From: Alcaligenes ammonioxydans
GTDB taxonomy: Bacteria; Pseudomonadota; Gammaproteobacteria; Burkholderiales; Burkholderiaceae_B
Assembly: GCF_019343455.1 (NCBI RefSeq)
Contig: NZ_CP049362.1
Location: forward strand, 620,001-684,000
Direction: 5' to 3'
DNA: 64,000 nt
Shown here: positions 47,949 through 58,242 of the stretch, in pieces
Position numbering within the stretch: the first letter of the stretch is position 1
Layout of the letters: each line of letters starts with the position of its first letter
Notes under the pieces: model-generated
What the model saw: only the letters and a program-made list of their open reading frames with translations
What the model was told of the DNA's origin: nothing
The model's database searches: none
Program-made: the position numbers and the translations under genes

Positions 47949-50873
47949 TCATACTTTCGCGACCGCCGGGGCATGCTCCGGCGAGCAGGGGTGATCCTCC
48001 GGGTCTGGCAGGTCCGCGGCGGGGACAGTCTCGCCTTGCAGGAGGCGCTGCTGAATCTCGTTGAAGCGGTTCCAGCGGTTTTGCCACGCCGAGTCGGACG
48101 TGACGCGTTGAATCTGCACAGCCGTCACTTTGTACTCGGGGCAGTTGGTGGCCCAGTCCGAATTGTTGGTGGTGACCACATTGGCGCCCGACTCGGGAAA
48201 GTGGAACGTAGTATAGACCACCCCTGGCTGCACCCGTTCGGTGACCGTTGCACGCAAGACCGTCTCGCCCGCCCGGCTCTTGACCGAGACTTTGTCACCA
48301 CTGCGAATGCCTCGGTCCTCGGCATCTGCCGGGTGAATTTCCAGCAAATCTTCGGCATGCCAGGCGACGTTCTCGGTACGGCGGGTCTGAGCGCCCACGT
48401 TGTACTGCGACAAGATGCGACCGGTGGTCAGCAGCAAGGGGAACTTGCGGCTGCTGCGTTCTTCAGTCGGGACGTACTGGGTCAACATGAAGCGCCCCTT
48501 GCCTCGCACGAATTGGTCAATGTGCATGGTGGGGGTGCCATCCGGGGCCTGTTCGTTGCAAGGCCACTGCACGCTGCCGCCCAGTTCCTGAATGCGCTGG
48601 TAGGACACGCCGGTAAAGGTGGGGGTCAGGCGGGCGATCTCGTCCATGATCTGGCTGGGGTGATCGTAGCTCATGGGGTAGCCCAGAGCTCGGGCCAAGG
48701 CGCAGGTGACTTCCCAGTCGGCCATGCCGGCTTTGGGCTCCATGACCTTGCGCACGCGCGAGATGCGGCGCTCAGCGTTGGTGAAGGTGCCGTCTTTTTC
48801 CAGGAAAGACGAGCCAGGCAGGAAAACGTGCGCGTATTTGGCGGTTTCGTTCAGGAACAGATCCTGCACCACCACACACTCCATGGCGGCCATGGCGGCG
48901 GCCACGTGCTGGGTATTGGGGTCTGATTGAACAATGTCCTCGCCCTGGCAGTACAGCCCCTTGAAACTGCCACTTAAGGCGGCCTCAAACATATTGGGAA
49001 TGCGCAGCCCAGGTTCGGACTGCAGGGGCACGCCCCAGGCCTGTTCAAATTGCTGGCGTACGCTTGTGTCGGAGACATGACGGTAGCCGGGGAACTCATG
49101 CGGGAACGAGCCCATATCGCAGGAGCCTTGCACGTTGTTCTGACCACGCAGCGGATTGACGCCCACGCCTTCGCGCCCCACGTTGCCGGTGGCCATGGCC
49201 AGGTTGGCAATGGCCATCACCGTGGTGGAGCCCTGGCTGTGCTCGGTCACGCCCAGACCGTAGTAAATCGAGCCGTTGCCGCCGGTGGCGTACAGACGGG
49301 CTGCACCACGGATGTCGTCCGCGGACACGCCGCAGATCTCGGCCATGGCTTCTGGCGAGTTCTGGGGCTGGCTGACAAATTGGCGCCACTCCTCAAAAGC
49401 GGCCGTATCACAGCGTTCGGCCACGTAGGATTCGTTGACCAGATTCTCGGTAACGATGACGTGAGCCATGGCGGTCAGAATGGCGGTGTTGGTGCCGGGG
49501 CGCAGCGGCAGGTGGTAATCGGCCTGGATGTGCGGCGAGCTGACCAGCTCGGTCTGGCGCGGGTCAATCACGATCAGGCGTGCGCCCTGGCGCAAGCGTC
49601 GTTTCAGGCGCGACGCAAAGACGGGGTGTGCCGCGCTGGGGTTGGCGCCGATCACAATCACCACATCGGTGTGCATGACCGAGTCAAAGGTTTGGGTACC
49701 CGCCGATTCACCCAGTGTCATTTTCAGACCATAACCGGTCGGAGAGTGACAGACGCGGGCGCAGGTGTCCACGTTGTTGGTACCAAAGGCGGCGCGAACC
49801 AGCTTTTGCACCAGATAGGTCTCTTCGTTGGTGCAGCGCGAGGAGGTGATACCGCCCACGGCGTCACGACCGTGCTGATCCTGAATGCGACGGAACTCGG
49901 AGGCGGCGTAGTTGAGAGCCTCCTCCCAGGACACTTCCTGCCAGGGGTCGGTGATCTTCTTGCGAATCATGGGGTTCAGGATTCGATCCTGGTGCGTGGC
50001 GTAACCCCAGGCGAAACGACCTTTCACGCAGGCGTGGCCACGATTGGCCTTGCCGTCTTTCCAGGGCGTCATGCGAATGACCTTGTCGCCCTTCATTTCG
50101 GCCTTGAAGCCACAACCTACGCCACAGTAGGCGCAGGTAGTGATGACGGCGTGTTCGGGCTGACCCAGGTCGATGACAGATTTCTCCATCAGCGAAGACG
50201 TGGGGCAGGCCTGGACGCAGGCACCGCAGGAGACGCAGTCACTGCCCAGAAAATCATCATTCTGGCCGGCAGTGATGCGCGACTCAAAGCCGCGCTTGTC
50301 TACGGTCAGCGCGAAAGTGCCCTGTACTTCCTCACAGGCACGTACGCAGCGATTGCAGACAATGCATTTGCTGGAGTCATAGGCAAAGTAAGGATTGGAG
50401 TTGTCGGTGGTGTCGTCCAGATGGTTGGCGCCGTCAAAGCCGTAGCGCACGCTGCGCAGGCCCACGACGCCGGCCATGTCCTGCAGCTCGCAATTGCCGT
50501 TGGCAGGACAGGTCAGGCAGTCCAGCGGGTGATCGGAGATGTACAGCTCCATCACGTTGCGGCGCAGCTTGTGCAAGGTGTCGTTTTCGGTCTGCACGAC
50601 CATGCCTTCTTCCACTAGCGTCGTGCAGGAGGCAGGGTGGCCGCGGCGGCCTTCGATATCCACCAGACACAGGCGACAGGAGCCAAAGGCTTCCAGTGAA
50701 TCGGTGGCGCACAGTTTGGGAATGTTGATGCCAGCCAAGGCGGCGGCATGCATCACGGAAGTGCCCACGGGCACTTCAATCAATTGGCCATCAATGGTCA
50801 GCTTGACCATCTCGGTCTGGGTCGAGGCTGGGGTGCCCAGGTCACGTTCGCGTACGGCGACTGTTTCTTTCAT
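47949..50873 (-). CDS. fdsA: NAD-dependent formate dehydrogenase alpha subunit FdsA
   Basis: Catalytic molybdenum subunit, 974 residues, that oxidises formate to CO2. The N-terminal NuoG-like part carries cysteine motifs for several Fe-S clusters: CATDSLEAFGSCRLC, CLTCPANGNCELQ, CIVCNRCVRACEE, CVSCGACVQACPT and CAYCGVGCGF. The molybdopterin domain follows. The Mo ligand is Cys in RVCHSPTGYG; no in-frame TGA for selenocysteine is used. ATG 50873 fits the family start; the longer open frame lies in the intergenic gap and fdsB end. Confidence 0.95.
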   Translation of the reverse strand: MKETVAVRERDLGTPASTQTEMVKLTIDGQLIEVPVGTSVMHAAALAGINIPKLCATDSLEAFGSCRLCLVDIEGRRGHPASCTTLVEEGMVVQTENDTLHKLRRNVMELYISDHPLDCLTCPANGNCELQDMAGVVGLRSVRYGFDGANHLDDTTDNSNPYFAYDSSKCIVCNRCVRACEEVQGTFALTVDKRGFESRITAGQNDDFLGSDCVSCGACVQACPTSSLMEKSVIDLGQPEHAVITTCAYCGVGCGFKAEMKGDKVIRMTPWKDGKANRGHACVKGRFAWGYATHQDRILNPMIRKKITDPWQEVSWEEALNYAASEFRRIQDQHGRDAVGGITSSRCTNEETYLVQKLVRAAFGTNNVDTCARVCHSPTGYGLKMTLGESAGTQTFDSVMHTDVVIVIGANPSAAHPVFASRLKRRLRQGARLIVIDPRQTELVSSPHIQADYHLPLRPGTNTAILTAMAHVIVTENLVNESYVAERCDTAAFEEWRQFVSQPQNSPEAMAEICGVSADDIRGAARLYATGGNGSIYYGLGVTEHSQGSTTVMAIANLAMATGNVGREGVGVNPLRGQNNVQGSCDMGSFPHEFPGYRHVSDTSVRQQFEQAWGVPLQSEPGLRIPNMFEAALSGSFKGLYCQGEDIVQSDPNTQHVAAAMAAMECVVVQDLFLNETAKYAHVFLPGSSFLEKDGTFTNAERRISRVRKVMEPKAGMADWEVTCALARALGYPMSYDHPSQIMDEIARLTPTFTGVSYQRIQELGGSVQWPCNEQAPDGTPTMHIDQFVRGKGRFMLTQYVPTEERSSRKFPLLLTTGRILSQYNVGAQTRRTENVAWHAEDLLEIHPADAEDRGIRSGDKVSVKSRAGETVLRATVTERVQPGVVYTTFHFPESGANVVTTNNSDWATNCPEYKVTAVQIQRVTSDSAWQNRWNRFNEIQQRLLQGETVPAADLPDPEDHPCSPEHAPAVAKV

Positions 50874-50886
50874 GGTGATCTCCGTC

Positions 50887-52455
50887 TTAGACCTTGGCCA
50901 GGTCCTGCTCGGTTTGCGGGGCCAGTCCAAAATCCTGGGGGAAGTGTTCCAGCGCGGACAGGACGGGGTAAGGGGTCATGCCGCCCAAGGCGCACAAGGA
51001 CCCGGAGAACATGGTGTCGCACAGATCGCGTAGCAGCTCGACATGGTTGTCCATGTCTTCGCGGCGACGGATCTTCTGGATGGTTTCCACGCCACGCGTG
51101 GAGCCGATCCGACAGGGAGTGCATTTGCCACAGGATTCGATGGCGCAGAACTCCATGGCGTATTGCGCCATGTGGGCCATATCCACCGTATCGTCAAAGG
51201 CCACCAGACCACCGTGACCGACCATGGCATTGATCTTCATGTAGGCTTCGTAGTCCAGAGGGACATCCCACTGATGCTCAGGCAGATAAGCACCCAATGG
51301 GCCGCCGACCTGGACCGCACGCAAGGGACGACCGCTGGCGCTGCCGCCACCGTAGTCGTACAAGAGTTCACGTAGCGTGACGCCGAAGGCTTTTTCCACG
51401 AGGCCGCCGTTTTTCAGATTACCCGTCAACTGGAACGCCAGGGTGCCGCGCGAGCGGCCCATGCCGTAGTTCTGGTAATAGGCACCGCCCTTGGCCAAAA
51501 TGATGGGCACAGAGGCCAGGGACACCACGTTGTTGATGACGGTGGGTTGACCAAACAAGCCTTTGATTGCCGGCAAGGGTGGTTTGACTCGCACCATGCC
51601 GCGCTTGCCTTCCAGGCTGTCGAGCAGGGCGGTTTCTTCGCCACAAATATAGGCTCCTGCCGCTTTGCGCACTTCCAGATCGAACTCGCGCCCGCTGCCC
51701 TGTATGTTCTTGCCCAGCCAGCCTGCTGCACGCGCTGCCTCAATGGCTTCGTTCAATGCTTGCACCGCCAGCGGGTATTCGGAACGCACATAGATGTAGC
51801 CATAGGTCGCACCGACGGCCAGACCAGCAATCGTCATGCCTTCTACCAGGCAAAGCGGATCGCCTTCCATCAGCATGCGATCGGAGAACGTGCCCGAGTC
51901 GCCTTCGTCGGCATTACAGACAATGTATTTCTGCTGTGCCGGGGTGTTCAGTACCGTGTTCCATTTGATGCCGGTCGGGAAAGCCGCACCGCCCCGACCA
52001 CGAAGGCCGGAGTCAGTGACTTCTTTCACAATGGCGGCCGGCTCCATGGCCAGCGCTTTGCTCAAACCTTCAAAGCCACCACAGGCCTGATAATCGGCCA
52101 CGCTGACCGGATCAATAATGCCCACGCGGGCAAACGTCAGGCGTTCCTGTTTCTTCAGGTAGGGGATGGCGTCCGTCAGACCGTGACACAAGGTATGTGC
52201 ACCGCCTTGCAGGAAACCAGCGTCAAACAGGCCAGGCAGATCCTCGGTCTGGACAGGGCCGTAAGCCACACGGCCTTCTGCCGTTTGCACTTCCACCATG
52301 GGCTCCAGCCACAGCAAACCGCGCGAACCATTGCGCACAATTTGCACATCCAGACCGCGTTCCTTGGCCTGGGCCGCCAGTTGCCGGGCGAGCTGATGCG
52401 CACCCATGGCAACCGCCGCGGTATCGCGCGGAATATAAACGGTAATGGTGCTCAT
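50887..52455 (-). CDS. fdsB: Formate dehydrogenase beta subunit FdsB
   Basis: NuoF-like diaphorase subunit with FMN, NAD site and a 4Fe-4S cluster (ESCGKCTPCRIGSTRG). The N-terminal about 100 residues are a thioredoxin-like fused part, as usual for FdsB. 522 residues. Its ATG at 52455 overlaps the fdsG stop by four bases. It hands formate electrons to NAD+. Confidence 0.95.
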   Translation of the reverse strand: MSTITVYIPRDTAAVAMGAHQLARQLAAQAKERGLDVQIVRNGSRGLLWLEPMVEVQTAEGRVAYGPVQTEDLPGLFDAGFLQGGAHTLCHGLTDAIPYLKKQERLTFARVGIIDPVSVADYQACGGFEGLSKALAMEPAAIVKEVTDSGLRGRGGAAFPTGIKWNTVLNTPAQQKYIVCNADEGDSGTFSDRMLMEGDPLCLVEGMTIAGLAVGATYGYIYVRSEYPLAVQALNEAIEAARAAGWLGKNIQGSGREFDLEVRKAAGAYICGEETALLDSLEGKRGMVRVKPPLPAIKGLFGQPTVINNVVSLASVPIILAKGGAYYQNYGMGRSRGTLAFQLTGNLKNGGLVEKAFGVTLRELLYDYGGGSASGRPLRAVQVGGPLGAYLPEHQWDVPLDYEAYMKINAMVGHGGLVAFDDTVDMAHMAQYAMEFCAIESCGKCTPCRIGSTRGVETIQKIRRREDMDNHVELLRDLCDTMFSGSLCALGGMTPYPVLSALEHFPQDFGLAPQTEQDLAKV

Positions 52456-52958
52456 GATTGGGACTCCGGGCGGCTTAGCAGCGCGTCCAGCTTTTCGGGC
52501 GTAACGCGTGCGTGGGGAACACCGTCCAGCATGACGGCAGGAGACTGGGCGCACAGGCCCAGACAGTAAACAGGCTCCAGCGTGTACTGACCGTCCTCGC
52601 TGTTTTCATGAAAGTCACAGTTCAGACGGCGGCGGGCATGAGCGCTCAGTTCCAGTCCACCCCGCGCCTGGCAAGCTTCGGCCCTGCAGATTTCCAGGGT
52701 GTGAGTTGCGTGGGGCTGGCTGCGGAAATGGGCGTAAAAGGAGATCACGCCATGAATTTCTGCCCGTGACAGGGCGAGCTGCTCGGCCAGCACCGGCACC
52801 ACGGAATCGGGAATACAGGCTAGCCGGTCCTGAATCGTGTGCAATATAGGCAACAAGTTACCTTTTTGACCGGCGTGCTCCTGCACGGCCTGCAAGGCAA
52901 GCTCTTCAGGTGTCAGGCCGGACCGGGCCTGTTCCTGCGCATGGGGGGTAGTTTGCAT
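52452..52958 (-). CDS. fdsG: Formate dehydrogenase gamma subunit FdsG
   Basis: NuoE-like subunit with a 2Fe-2S cluster held by CRAEAC and CLGLC; 168 residues. First gene of the fds operon, directly behind the divergent promoter region shared with the regulator gene. Confidence 0.94.
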   Translation of the reverse strand: MQTTPHAQEQARSGLTPEELALQAVQEHAGQKGNLLPILHTIQDRLACIPDSVVPVLAEQLALSRAEIHGVISFYAHFRSQPHATHTLEICRAEACQARGGLELSAHARRRLNCDFHENSEDGQYTLEPVYCLGLCAQSPAVMLDGVPHARVTPEKLDALLSRPESQS

Positions 52959-53006
52959 GTCCTGTGTGCGCGGTGCCCGGAACGGGAGCCTGCGCCTCCA
53001 TATTTT

Positions 53007-53024
53007 TATGCACAGCCGTGCATA
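53007..53024. promoter_or_regulatory. Palindrome in the fds divergent region
   Basis: TATGCAC and GTGCATA are exact inverted copies around AGCC, 49 bp before fdsG and 135 bp before the divergent regulator. Candidate operator for that regulator. Confidence 0.45.
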
Positions 53025-53159
53025 TTATTTGATTGTGTTTTCCCCCGTAATCTAACCACTTAAGTACGTAACTTCAATAAGCAATTATTCGCATATATAA
53101 TGTTTGGTACATGCAGCACAGAACATAAATACGAAAACACGACCGGTCTTAAAAAACAC

Positions 53160-54266
53160 ATGACCAAACAAAAATTCAAAGCCCGGCTGCGCTCTGAATG
53201 GATTCTGGAAAATGCAGACGGCGTTGAGCTTCCCATGGGAGACGTGCTGCGTCTGTTAGGTGCCATCGAACGATTGGGGCATCTGGCCGGAGCCAGCAAG
53301 GAATGCCGGTTTTCCTATAGACATGCCTGGGGCTTGTTGCGCAATGCTGAAAAACAGTTTGATGCGGCCCTGCTGGAGACGTCCCGCCGCAAAGGCACCA
53401 AGTTGACCGAGTTCGCCCAGCGTTTGCTGTGGGCGAACCGGCGTCTGGATGCGCGCCTGACGCCAACCCTGGAGAGCATGGCTTCCGAGCTGGAAGAGGA
53501 ACTGGGTCGTTTGTACGCTCAACCCTTGGACCGTCTGCGGTTTCAGGCCAGCCATGGATTTGCGATTGAAGGCTTGATGCGCTTTGCCAACGAACGCGAG
53601 GGTTTGCCTCTGGAGCTGCGTTACCGCACCGCGATCGAGGCCTTGGCCTCATTGGAGCGCGGGGATTGCGATCTGGCCGGCTTTCAGGTGCCAGTGGGTG
53701 AGTTTGAGGCGGCGGCTTTGCGCCGGTACGGACAGTGGCTGTCACCGGCGCGTCACCGACTGATTTTTCTGTCTACCCGACGCACAGGCCTGTTTGTGGA
53801 AAAGGGCAACCCCAAGAACATCACGGGCATGGCGGATTTGCTGCGGCCCGATGTGCGCTTTGTAAACCGGCAGATGGGTTCCAGCACCCGCTTTCTGGCT
53901 ACCTTGCTGCTGGGTCAGTTAGGGGTAAACACGAATGCGGTGCTGGGCTTTGAAACAACAGAATTGACGCATATGGCGGTGGCAGCGCATGTGGCCAGTG
54001 GCATGGCCGATACCGGCCTGGGCGTGGAAACGGCGGCCAGCCGTTGTGGGCTGGAGTTCATACCCCTGGCGCAGGAACGTTACTTCATTGCGCTCGAGCA
54101 GGAGTTGCTGGATAAGGCTCCTATGCAGCAATTGATGAACGTGATTGGCGGTTGCGCGTATAGTCAATTTATGGAAGATCTGGTGGGTTACGACCCACGG
54201 GGGCTAGGTCAGATCATGACGCTGGAACAGGCATTTGGGCGGGCTGCCGATTTGCTTTGGCGTTAA
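53160..54266 (+). CDS. fdsR: ModE-like HTH/PBP-domain regulator of formate dehydrogenase
   Basis: A 368-residue regulator. The N-terminal winged HTH is ModE-like ([34 protein letters not shown]). The rest is a periplasmic-binding-protein-like domain ([36 protein letters not shown]) that could sense molybdate, formate or a related small ligand. It is divergent from fdsGBA, matching the FdsR position in other betaproteobacteria. ATG 53160 is favoured over the upstream frame, which crosses the promoter. Confidence 0.82.
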   Translation: MTKQKFKARLRSEWILENADGVELPMGDVLRLLGAIERLGHLAGASKECRFSYRHAWGLLRNAEKQFDAALLETSRRKGTKLTEFAQRLLWANRRLDARLTPTLESMASELEEELGRLYAQPLDRLRFQASHGFAIEGLMRFANEREGLPLELRYRTAIEALASLERGDCDLAGFQVPVGEFEAAALRRYGQWLSPARHRLIFLSTRRTGLFVEKGNPKNITGMADLLRPDVRFVNRQMGSSTRFLATLLLGQLGVNTNAVLGFETTELTHMAVAAHVASGMADTGLGVETAASRCGLEFIPLAQERYFIALEQELLDKAPMQQLMNVIGGCAYSQFMEDLVGYDPRGLGQIMTLEQAFGRAADLLWR

Positions 54267-54334
54267 GCCCTTTGCATGATGAAAACACACACCATGAGAC
54301 GGGGACGAACCCTGTCCTTGAAAAAGAGAACACC

Positions 54335-55588
54335 ATGAGCGATGAGCATGGGCCAAAACGTGAGCCTCTGTCTGTAGACAGCGCTCAGGCCAGGCCATAT
54401 CAAGAGGCGAGTTCTTCGGATTCGGAGATCGCTTTTCCTGGGCGAGGCGATACGCCGCCCTCTGGATCGGAGCTTGCACAGGCGGTGCTAGCCCGCCCTG
54501 AGCAGACGCCGCAAACGGGCCGTGTCGACGCGTCCCGTCGCCCTACCGTGCGGTTTGCGCCGGTCGAGGGGCAGCCCCGGGACAAACGTCAGCGTCCCTT
54601 GCGTGATTTGCGCATTTCCCTGACGGACAAATGCAACTTCCGCTGTACCTACTGTATGCCGCGGGAGGTATTTGGTACGGATTACGAGTTCCTGCCCCAT
54701 TCTTCCCTTCTCAGTTTTGAAGAGATCGAGCGGGTGGCACGACAGGCTGTGTCGTTGGGCGTGCGCAAGCTGCGGCTGACAGGAGGCGAACCGCTGTTGC
54801 GACGAAACATCGAAGTGCTGATCGCGATGCTGGCCAAGCTGCGCACCCCGCAGGGTGAGCCGGTGGAACTGACGTTGACAACCAATGGCACTTTATTGGG
54901 TCGCAAAGCCCAGTCCTTGAAAGAGGCGGGCTTGAATCGTGTCACTGTCAGCCTGGATGCGCTCGATGACGCCCGTTTCACGCAGTTAAGTGACAGTGGC
55001 GTTTCCGTCTCCACGGTGTTGGAAGGCATTGCCAAGGCGCAGGCGGTAGGCTTGAGCCCGGTCAAGGTCAATATGGTGGTGCGCAAAGGTCTGAATGACG
55101 ATCAGATTCTGCCCATGGTGGAACACTTCAAGGGTTCGGGCCAGATCCTGCGCTTTATTGAGTACATGGATGTGGGCACCAGCAACGGCTGGAACCTTCA
55201 GGAGGTGGTCAGCGGAGCGGAGATAGTGGCACGTATCCAGTCCCGCTTTGCGCTGGAGCCCGTTGCGGCACAGTATCGTGGGGAAGTCGCCAGTCGCTGG
55301 CGTTTTAAGGATGGCTCTGGAGAGGTGGGGGTGATTACCAGCGTGACCCAACCTTTCTGTGGCGACTGTTCGCGCATGCGTCTTTCCCCGGAAGGGCGTC
55401 TGTTTCTGTGCCTGTTTGCGTCTCAGGGGTATGATGTGCGGGCGCAATTGCGCTCGGGCGCGTCTGACGAGCAGTTAGCCGCCTATATGCACGGCGTCTG
55501 GACCGGACGGCAGGACCGATATTCCGAGATTCGTGGCGAGCAAACCACGAGTCGTGACCGTATAGAAATGAGTTACATCGGCGGATGA
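54335..55588 (+). CDS. moaA: GTP 3',8-cyclase MoaA with long N-terminal extension
   Basis: Radical SAM enzyme for the first step of molybdenum cofactor synthesis. The N-terminal cluster site is CNFRCTYC (C100, C104, C107) and the C-terminal one starts at CGDC, with the last Cys in LFLCLF; the protein ends in GG as MoaA does. The 417 residues include about 75 extra N-terminal residues rich in Pro, Ser and Asp that look disordered. It follows fdsR closely on the same strand. Confidence 0.93.
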   Translation: MSDEHGPKREPLSVDSAQARPYQEASSSDSEIAFPGRGDTPPSGSELAQAVLARPEQTPQTGRVDASRRPTVRFAPVEGQPRDKRQRPLRDLRISLTDKCNFRCTYCMPREVFGTDYEFLPHSSLLSFEEIERVARQAVSLGVRKLRLTGGEPLLRRNIEVLIAMLAKLRTPQGEPVELTLTTNGTLLGRKAQSLKEAGLNRVTVSLDALDDARFTQLSDSGVSVSTVLEGIAKAQAVGLSPVKVNMVVRKGLNDDQILPMVEHFKGSGQILRFIEYMDVGTSNGWNLQEVVSGAEIVARIQSRFALEPVAAQYRGEVASRWRFKDGSGEVGVITSVTQPFCGDCSRMRLSPEGRLFLCLFASQGYDVRAQLRSGASDEQLAAYMHGVWTGRQDRYSEIRGEQTTSRDRIEMSYIGG

Positions 55589-56184
55589 TAAGCACACAGG
55601 ACATGAGCGGTATCGTGCTGGCAGGCGGGCGGGCCCGGCGATTTGATTTGTCGGGCCAGATTGATAAAGGCTTGTTGCTCTTGCAGGGCCAGCCGCTGGT
55701 TCAGCATGTGGTTCGTCGCCTGCGCCCGCAGGTCGGCCCTGTATTGATCAGTGCCAATCGCAATCCTGAGCAGTATGTGCATTGGGGCCGCGTGGTCCCC
55801 GATGCGCTTGAGCTGGAGGGCTATCTGGGCCCCCTGGCCGGTCTGGCCAGTGTGCTCGATCAGGTCACCACACCCTGGGTCTTGTCCTGTCCGGTCGATT
55901 TGCCTTTTGTTCCCAGCGATCTGGGTAAACGCCTGAGCAGGGCCGTAGAAGAACAGGGTGCCGTTGCCGCTTATGTGCAGGCCGAACGCAGCCACCCCCT
56001 TTGCTTGTTGCTGCGTGCCGATCAGGCTGCGGTGCTGAAAGCGTATTTGCTCAGTGGTGAGCGTCGTGTCATGAATTTTCTGCAGAGCATAGGCGCGATA
56101 GCGGTGGATTTGCGCGATGCCCCCGAACATGCCTTTTTCAATATCAATACGCCACAGGATCTGGATCAGGCGCAAAGCTGGTAG
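55585..56184 (+). CDS. mobA: Molybdenum cofactor guanylyltransferase MobA
   Basis: Attaches GMP to molybdopterin to give the guanine dinucleotide form. The nucleotide-binding loop reads [12 protein letters not shown] and [27 protein letters not shown] marks the catalytic Asp region. 199 residues. The ATG overlaps the moaA stop by four bases. Confidence 0.9.
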   Translation: MISTQDMSGIVLAGGRARRFDLSGQIDKGLLLLQGQPLVQHVVRRLRPQVGPVLISANRNPEQYVHWGRVVPDALELEGYLGPLAGLASVLDQVTTPWVLSCPVDLPFVPSDLGKRLSRAVEEQGAVAAYVQAERSHPLCLLLRADQAAVLKAYLLSGERRVMNFLQSIGAIAVDLRDAPEHAFFNINTPQDLDQAQSW

Positions 56185-56340
56185 GCCTGTTGGGGCTCCT
56201 CTGTTTCCCCTGAACGCATACATGCAGAAAAGAGGGGGCGATAGGGTCGTTCACGTATCCGCGTGTCCTGACGTGAACGCGTTAAGGGCAGAGTGTCTGT
56301 CGCGGCGACATCCGAGAATTGCGTCAACACACGGCATAAA

Positions 56341-56366
56341 AAAACCGCCCCGAGCAGGGCGGTTTT
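56341..56366. terminator. Bidirectional terminator between mobA and moeA
   Basis: AAAACCGCCC and GGGCGGTTTT form a 10-bp stem with the loop CGAGCA. It can serve both convergent transcripts. Confidence 0.9.
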
Positions 56367-56402
56367 GTAGGGCCAAGCCAAAAGCGGAATGAGCCCCTGA
56401 AG

Positions 56403-57608
56403 CTAGGCCTGCCACTGGCTGTATTCATAGAGCCGAACGGCATCACCCGGCACTACGGTGGTGTCTGCGGGGATGCGGGCCAGTGCCTGGGCCCAGGGCA
56501 GAGAACTGATCACGCCAGAGCCCTGGTTGCCGAATGGACGCACCAGCAGGCGGCCCAGCTCGTCGTTGTCCACCTGTACCCGGATAAACTCTTCGCGGTC
56601 ACCCTTGAATTGGCGCTCGCCTTGCAAAATGCCGAAGCGTGTGGCGGGCAGTGCGTCTTTGCGGCCTTGCAGGCGGCGAATCAGCGGAGAGACCATCAAG
56701 GAAAACACAGCGTAGGAAGAGACCGGGTTGCCGGGCAGGCAGACCAGCGGCTTGTTGTCGATGTAGGCCAGCGCCAGGGGTTTGCCAGGCTTCATGCGCA
56801 CTTTCCACAGATCCAGCTGTCCGCCCATGCCTTCGATGGCAGGTTTGACAAAGTCTTTCTCGCCGACGGATACACCGCCGACTGTCAGAACCAGGTCGCA
56901 GCGTTGCAGCAAGTCTTTCAAGGCGTCCTGAATAGCGTCCAGCGTGTCTTTGGCATGGACGGCGTGCACTGACTCCACGCCCAGCGCCTGCAGTTGCGCA
57001 CGCAGCATGGGGGCGTTGGAGTTGTAGATCTGGCCGGCTTGCAAGGGCTGTCCGGCAGGAGTCAGCTCGTCGCCTGTGGTCAAAATGCCGACAGTCAGTT
57101 GTGGATAGACCGGTAGCTGAGCGTGGCCTTGCGCCGCCAATTGCGCAATATGGGCCGCAGTCAGTTTGGTACCTGTGGTGATCAACACGTCACCCATGCG
57201 CATGTCCTCGCCCCGGCGACGGATGTTCACGCCAGCCACGGGCATTTCCAGAATGCGCACCCCGTGCTCATCTTCCTGGCAGTTTTCCTGAATGACGACG
57301 GTATCGGCGCCGGCTGGCAACATGCTGCCGGTAAAGATGCGGATCGCCATACCTGCTTGCAAGGGTTCGGGAATATCCCCGGCATAGCAGCGTTGCTGAA
57401 TGGGCAGTTCCTTGCCCTCGACAATGTCGCTCAGGCGCAGCGCATAGCCGTCCATGGCACTGTTGTCGGCGGGCGGCATGTCCAGTTGGGCGGTGATGTC
57501 CTGAGCCAGAATACGTCCCAGGGCGTGGGCCAGTTCGCAGTGCTCGGTTTGGGTGGGGGCTTGTCCCGCTTGGGCCAGGCGCTGCTGAGCTACGTCAAAT
57601 TCGATCAT
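56403..57608 (-). CDS. moeA: Molybdopterin molybdenumtransferase MoeA
   Basis: Inserts molybdate into adenylated molybdopterin. Shows MPPADNSAMDGYALR near residue 43, the central LTVGGVSVGEKDFVKPAIE and the LVCLPGNPVSSYAVF region. 401 residues, normal length. Convergent to mobA. Confidence 0.94.
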   Translation of the reverse strand: MIEFDVAQQRLAQAGQAPTQTEHCELAHALGRILAQDITAQLDMPPADNSAMDGYALRLSDIVEGKELPIQQRCYAGDIPEPLQAGMAIRIFTGSMLPAGADTVVIQENCQEDEHGVRILEMPVAGVNIRRRGEDMRMGDVLITTGTKLTAAHIAQLAAQGHAQLPVYPQLTVGILTTGDELTPAGQPLQAGQIYNSNAPMLRAQLQALGVESVHAVHAKDTLDAIQDALKDLLQRCDLVLTVGGVSVGEKDFVKPAIEGMGGQLDLWKVRMKPGKPLALAYIDNKPLVCLPGNPVSSYAVFSLMVSPLIRRLQGRKDALPATRFGILQGERQFKGDREEFIRVQVDNDELGRLLVRPFGNQGSGVISSLPWAQALARIPADTTVVPGDAVRLYEYSQWQA

Positions 57609-57711
57609 AGGATTGGATACAGTCGATAAAACAAGGTCGTGGCTGAAGCAGGGGAGGGGCAGGCCCCAAAGAACCGTTTGGGGGTGCGGATGGCCCCGGT
57701 GCTTTCAGGCT

Positions 57712-58242
57712 TTAAGGGGAATGCGGTTCCAGATACTGGGAGGCAAAATTGCAGGGACGATGACGGCTGTCCAACTGTTCTTTCAGGATATTCTCCCAGG
57801 CCAGTGCGCAGGCGCCGCCCGAACCGGGAAGGCAAAATATCAGCGTGCGGTTGGCCGTTCCCGCCAAGGCATCGGACTGCAAGGCCGAGGAGCCAATATC
57901 CTGATACGACAAATACCGGAACTGCTCGCCAAAGCCGGTAATGACTTGATCCAGTAACGGTGTTACCGCCGCAATGGTGGATTTTTTATGGCTGAAGCCG
58001 GTACCGCCATTGCAAAGGATGACATGGATGTCGGGGTCTGCAATCCATTGGCTCAAGATGGCGCGAATGGCATAAATATTGTCTTTGCTGATGGCGCGCT
58101 GCACACAATGGTGACCGCTTTCGCTCAGGCTGCTTGCCAGGTAATCGCCCGATGTGTCCTCGTCGGGGCCACGGCGCTCTGAGATGGTCAGAACCGCAAC
58201 GTTCAAACGTGCGGCAGGTCGGTCGGTCTGAGCTTTAGACAT
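57712..58242 (-). CDS. moaB: Molybdenum cofactor protein MoaB
   Basis: MoaB/MogA-type adenylyltransferase domain of 176 residues, with NVAVLTISERRGPDEDTSG near the start and the CNGGTGFSHKKST motif. The form NGGTG with an ordinary length favours MoaB over MogA. ATG 58242 overlaps the moaE end by eight bases; the longer open frame lies inside moaE. Confidence 0.9.
   Translation of the reverse strand: MSKAQTDRPAARLNVAVLTISERRGPDEDTSGDYLASSLSESGHHCVQRAISKDNIYAIRAILSQWIADPDIHVILCNGGTGFSHKKSTIAAVTPLLDQVITGFGEQFRYLSYQDIGSSALQSDALAGTANRTLIFCLPGSGGACALAWENILKEQLDSRHRPCNFASQYLEPHSP

Noticed and set aside
49050..50618. Plus-strand open frame of 522 codons
   Set aside because: Antisense to fdsA, whose cofactor motifs are complete. 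The composition is that of a codon shadow.
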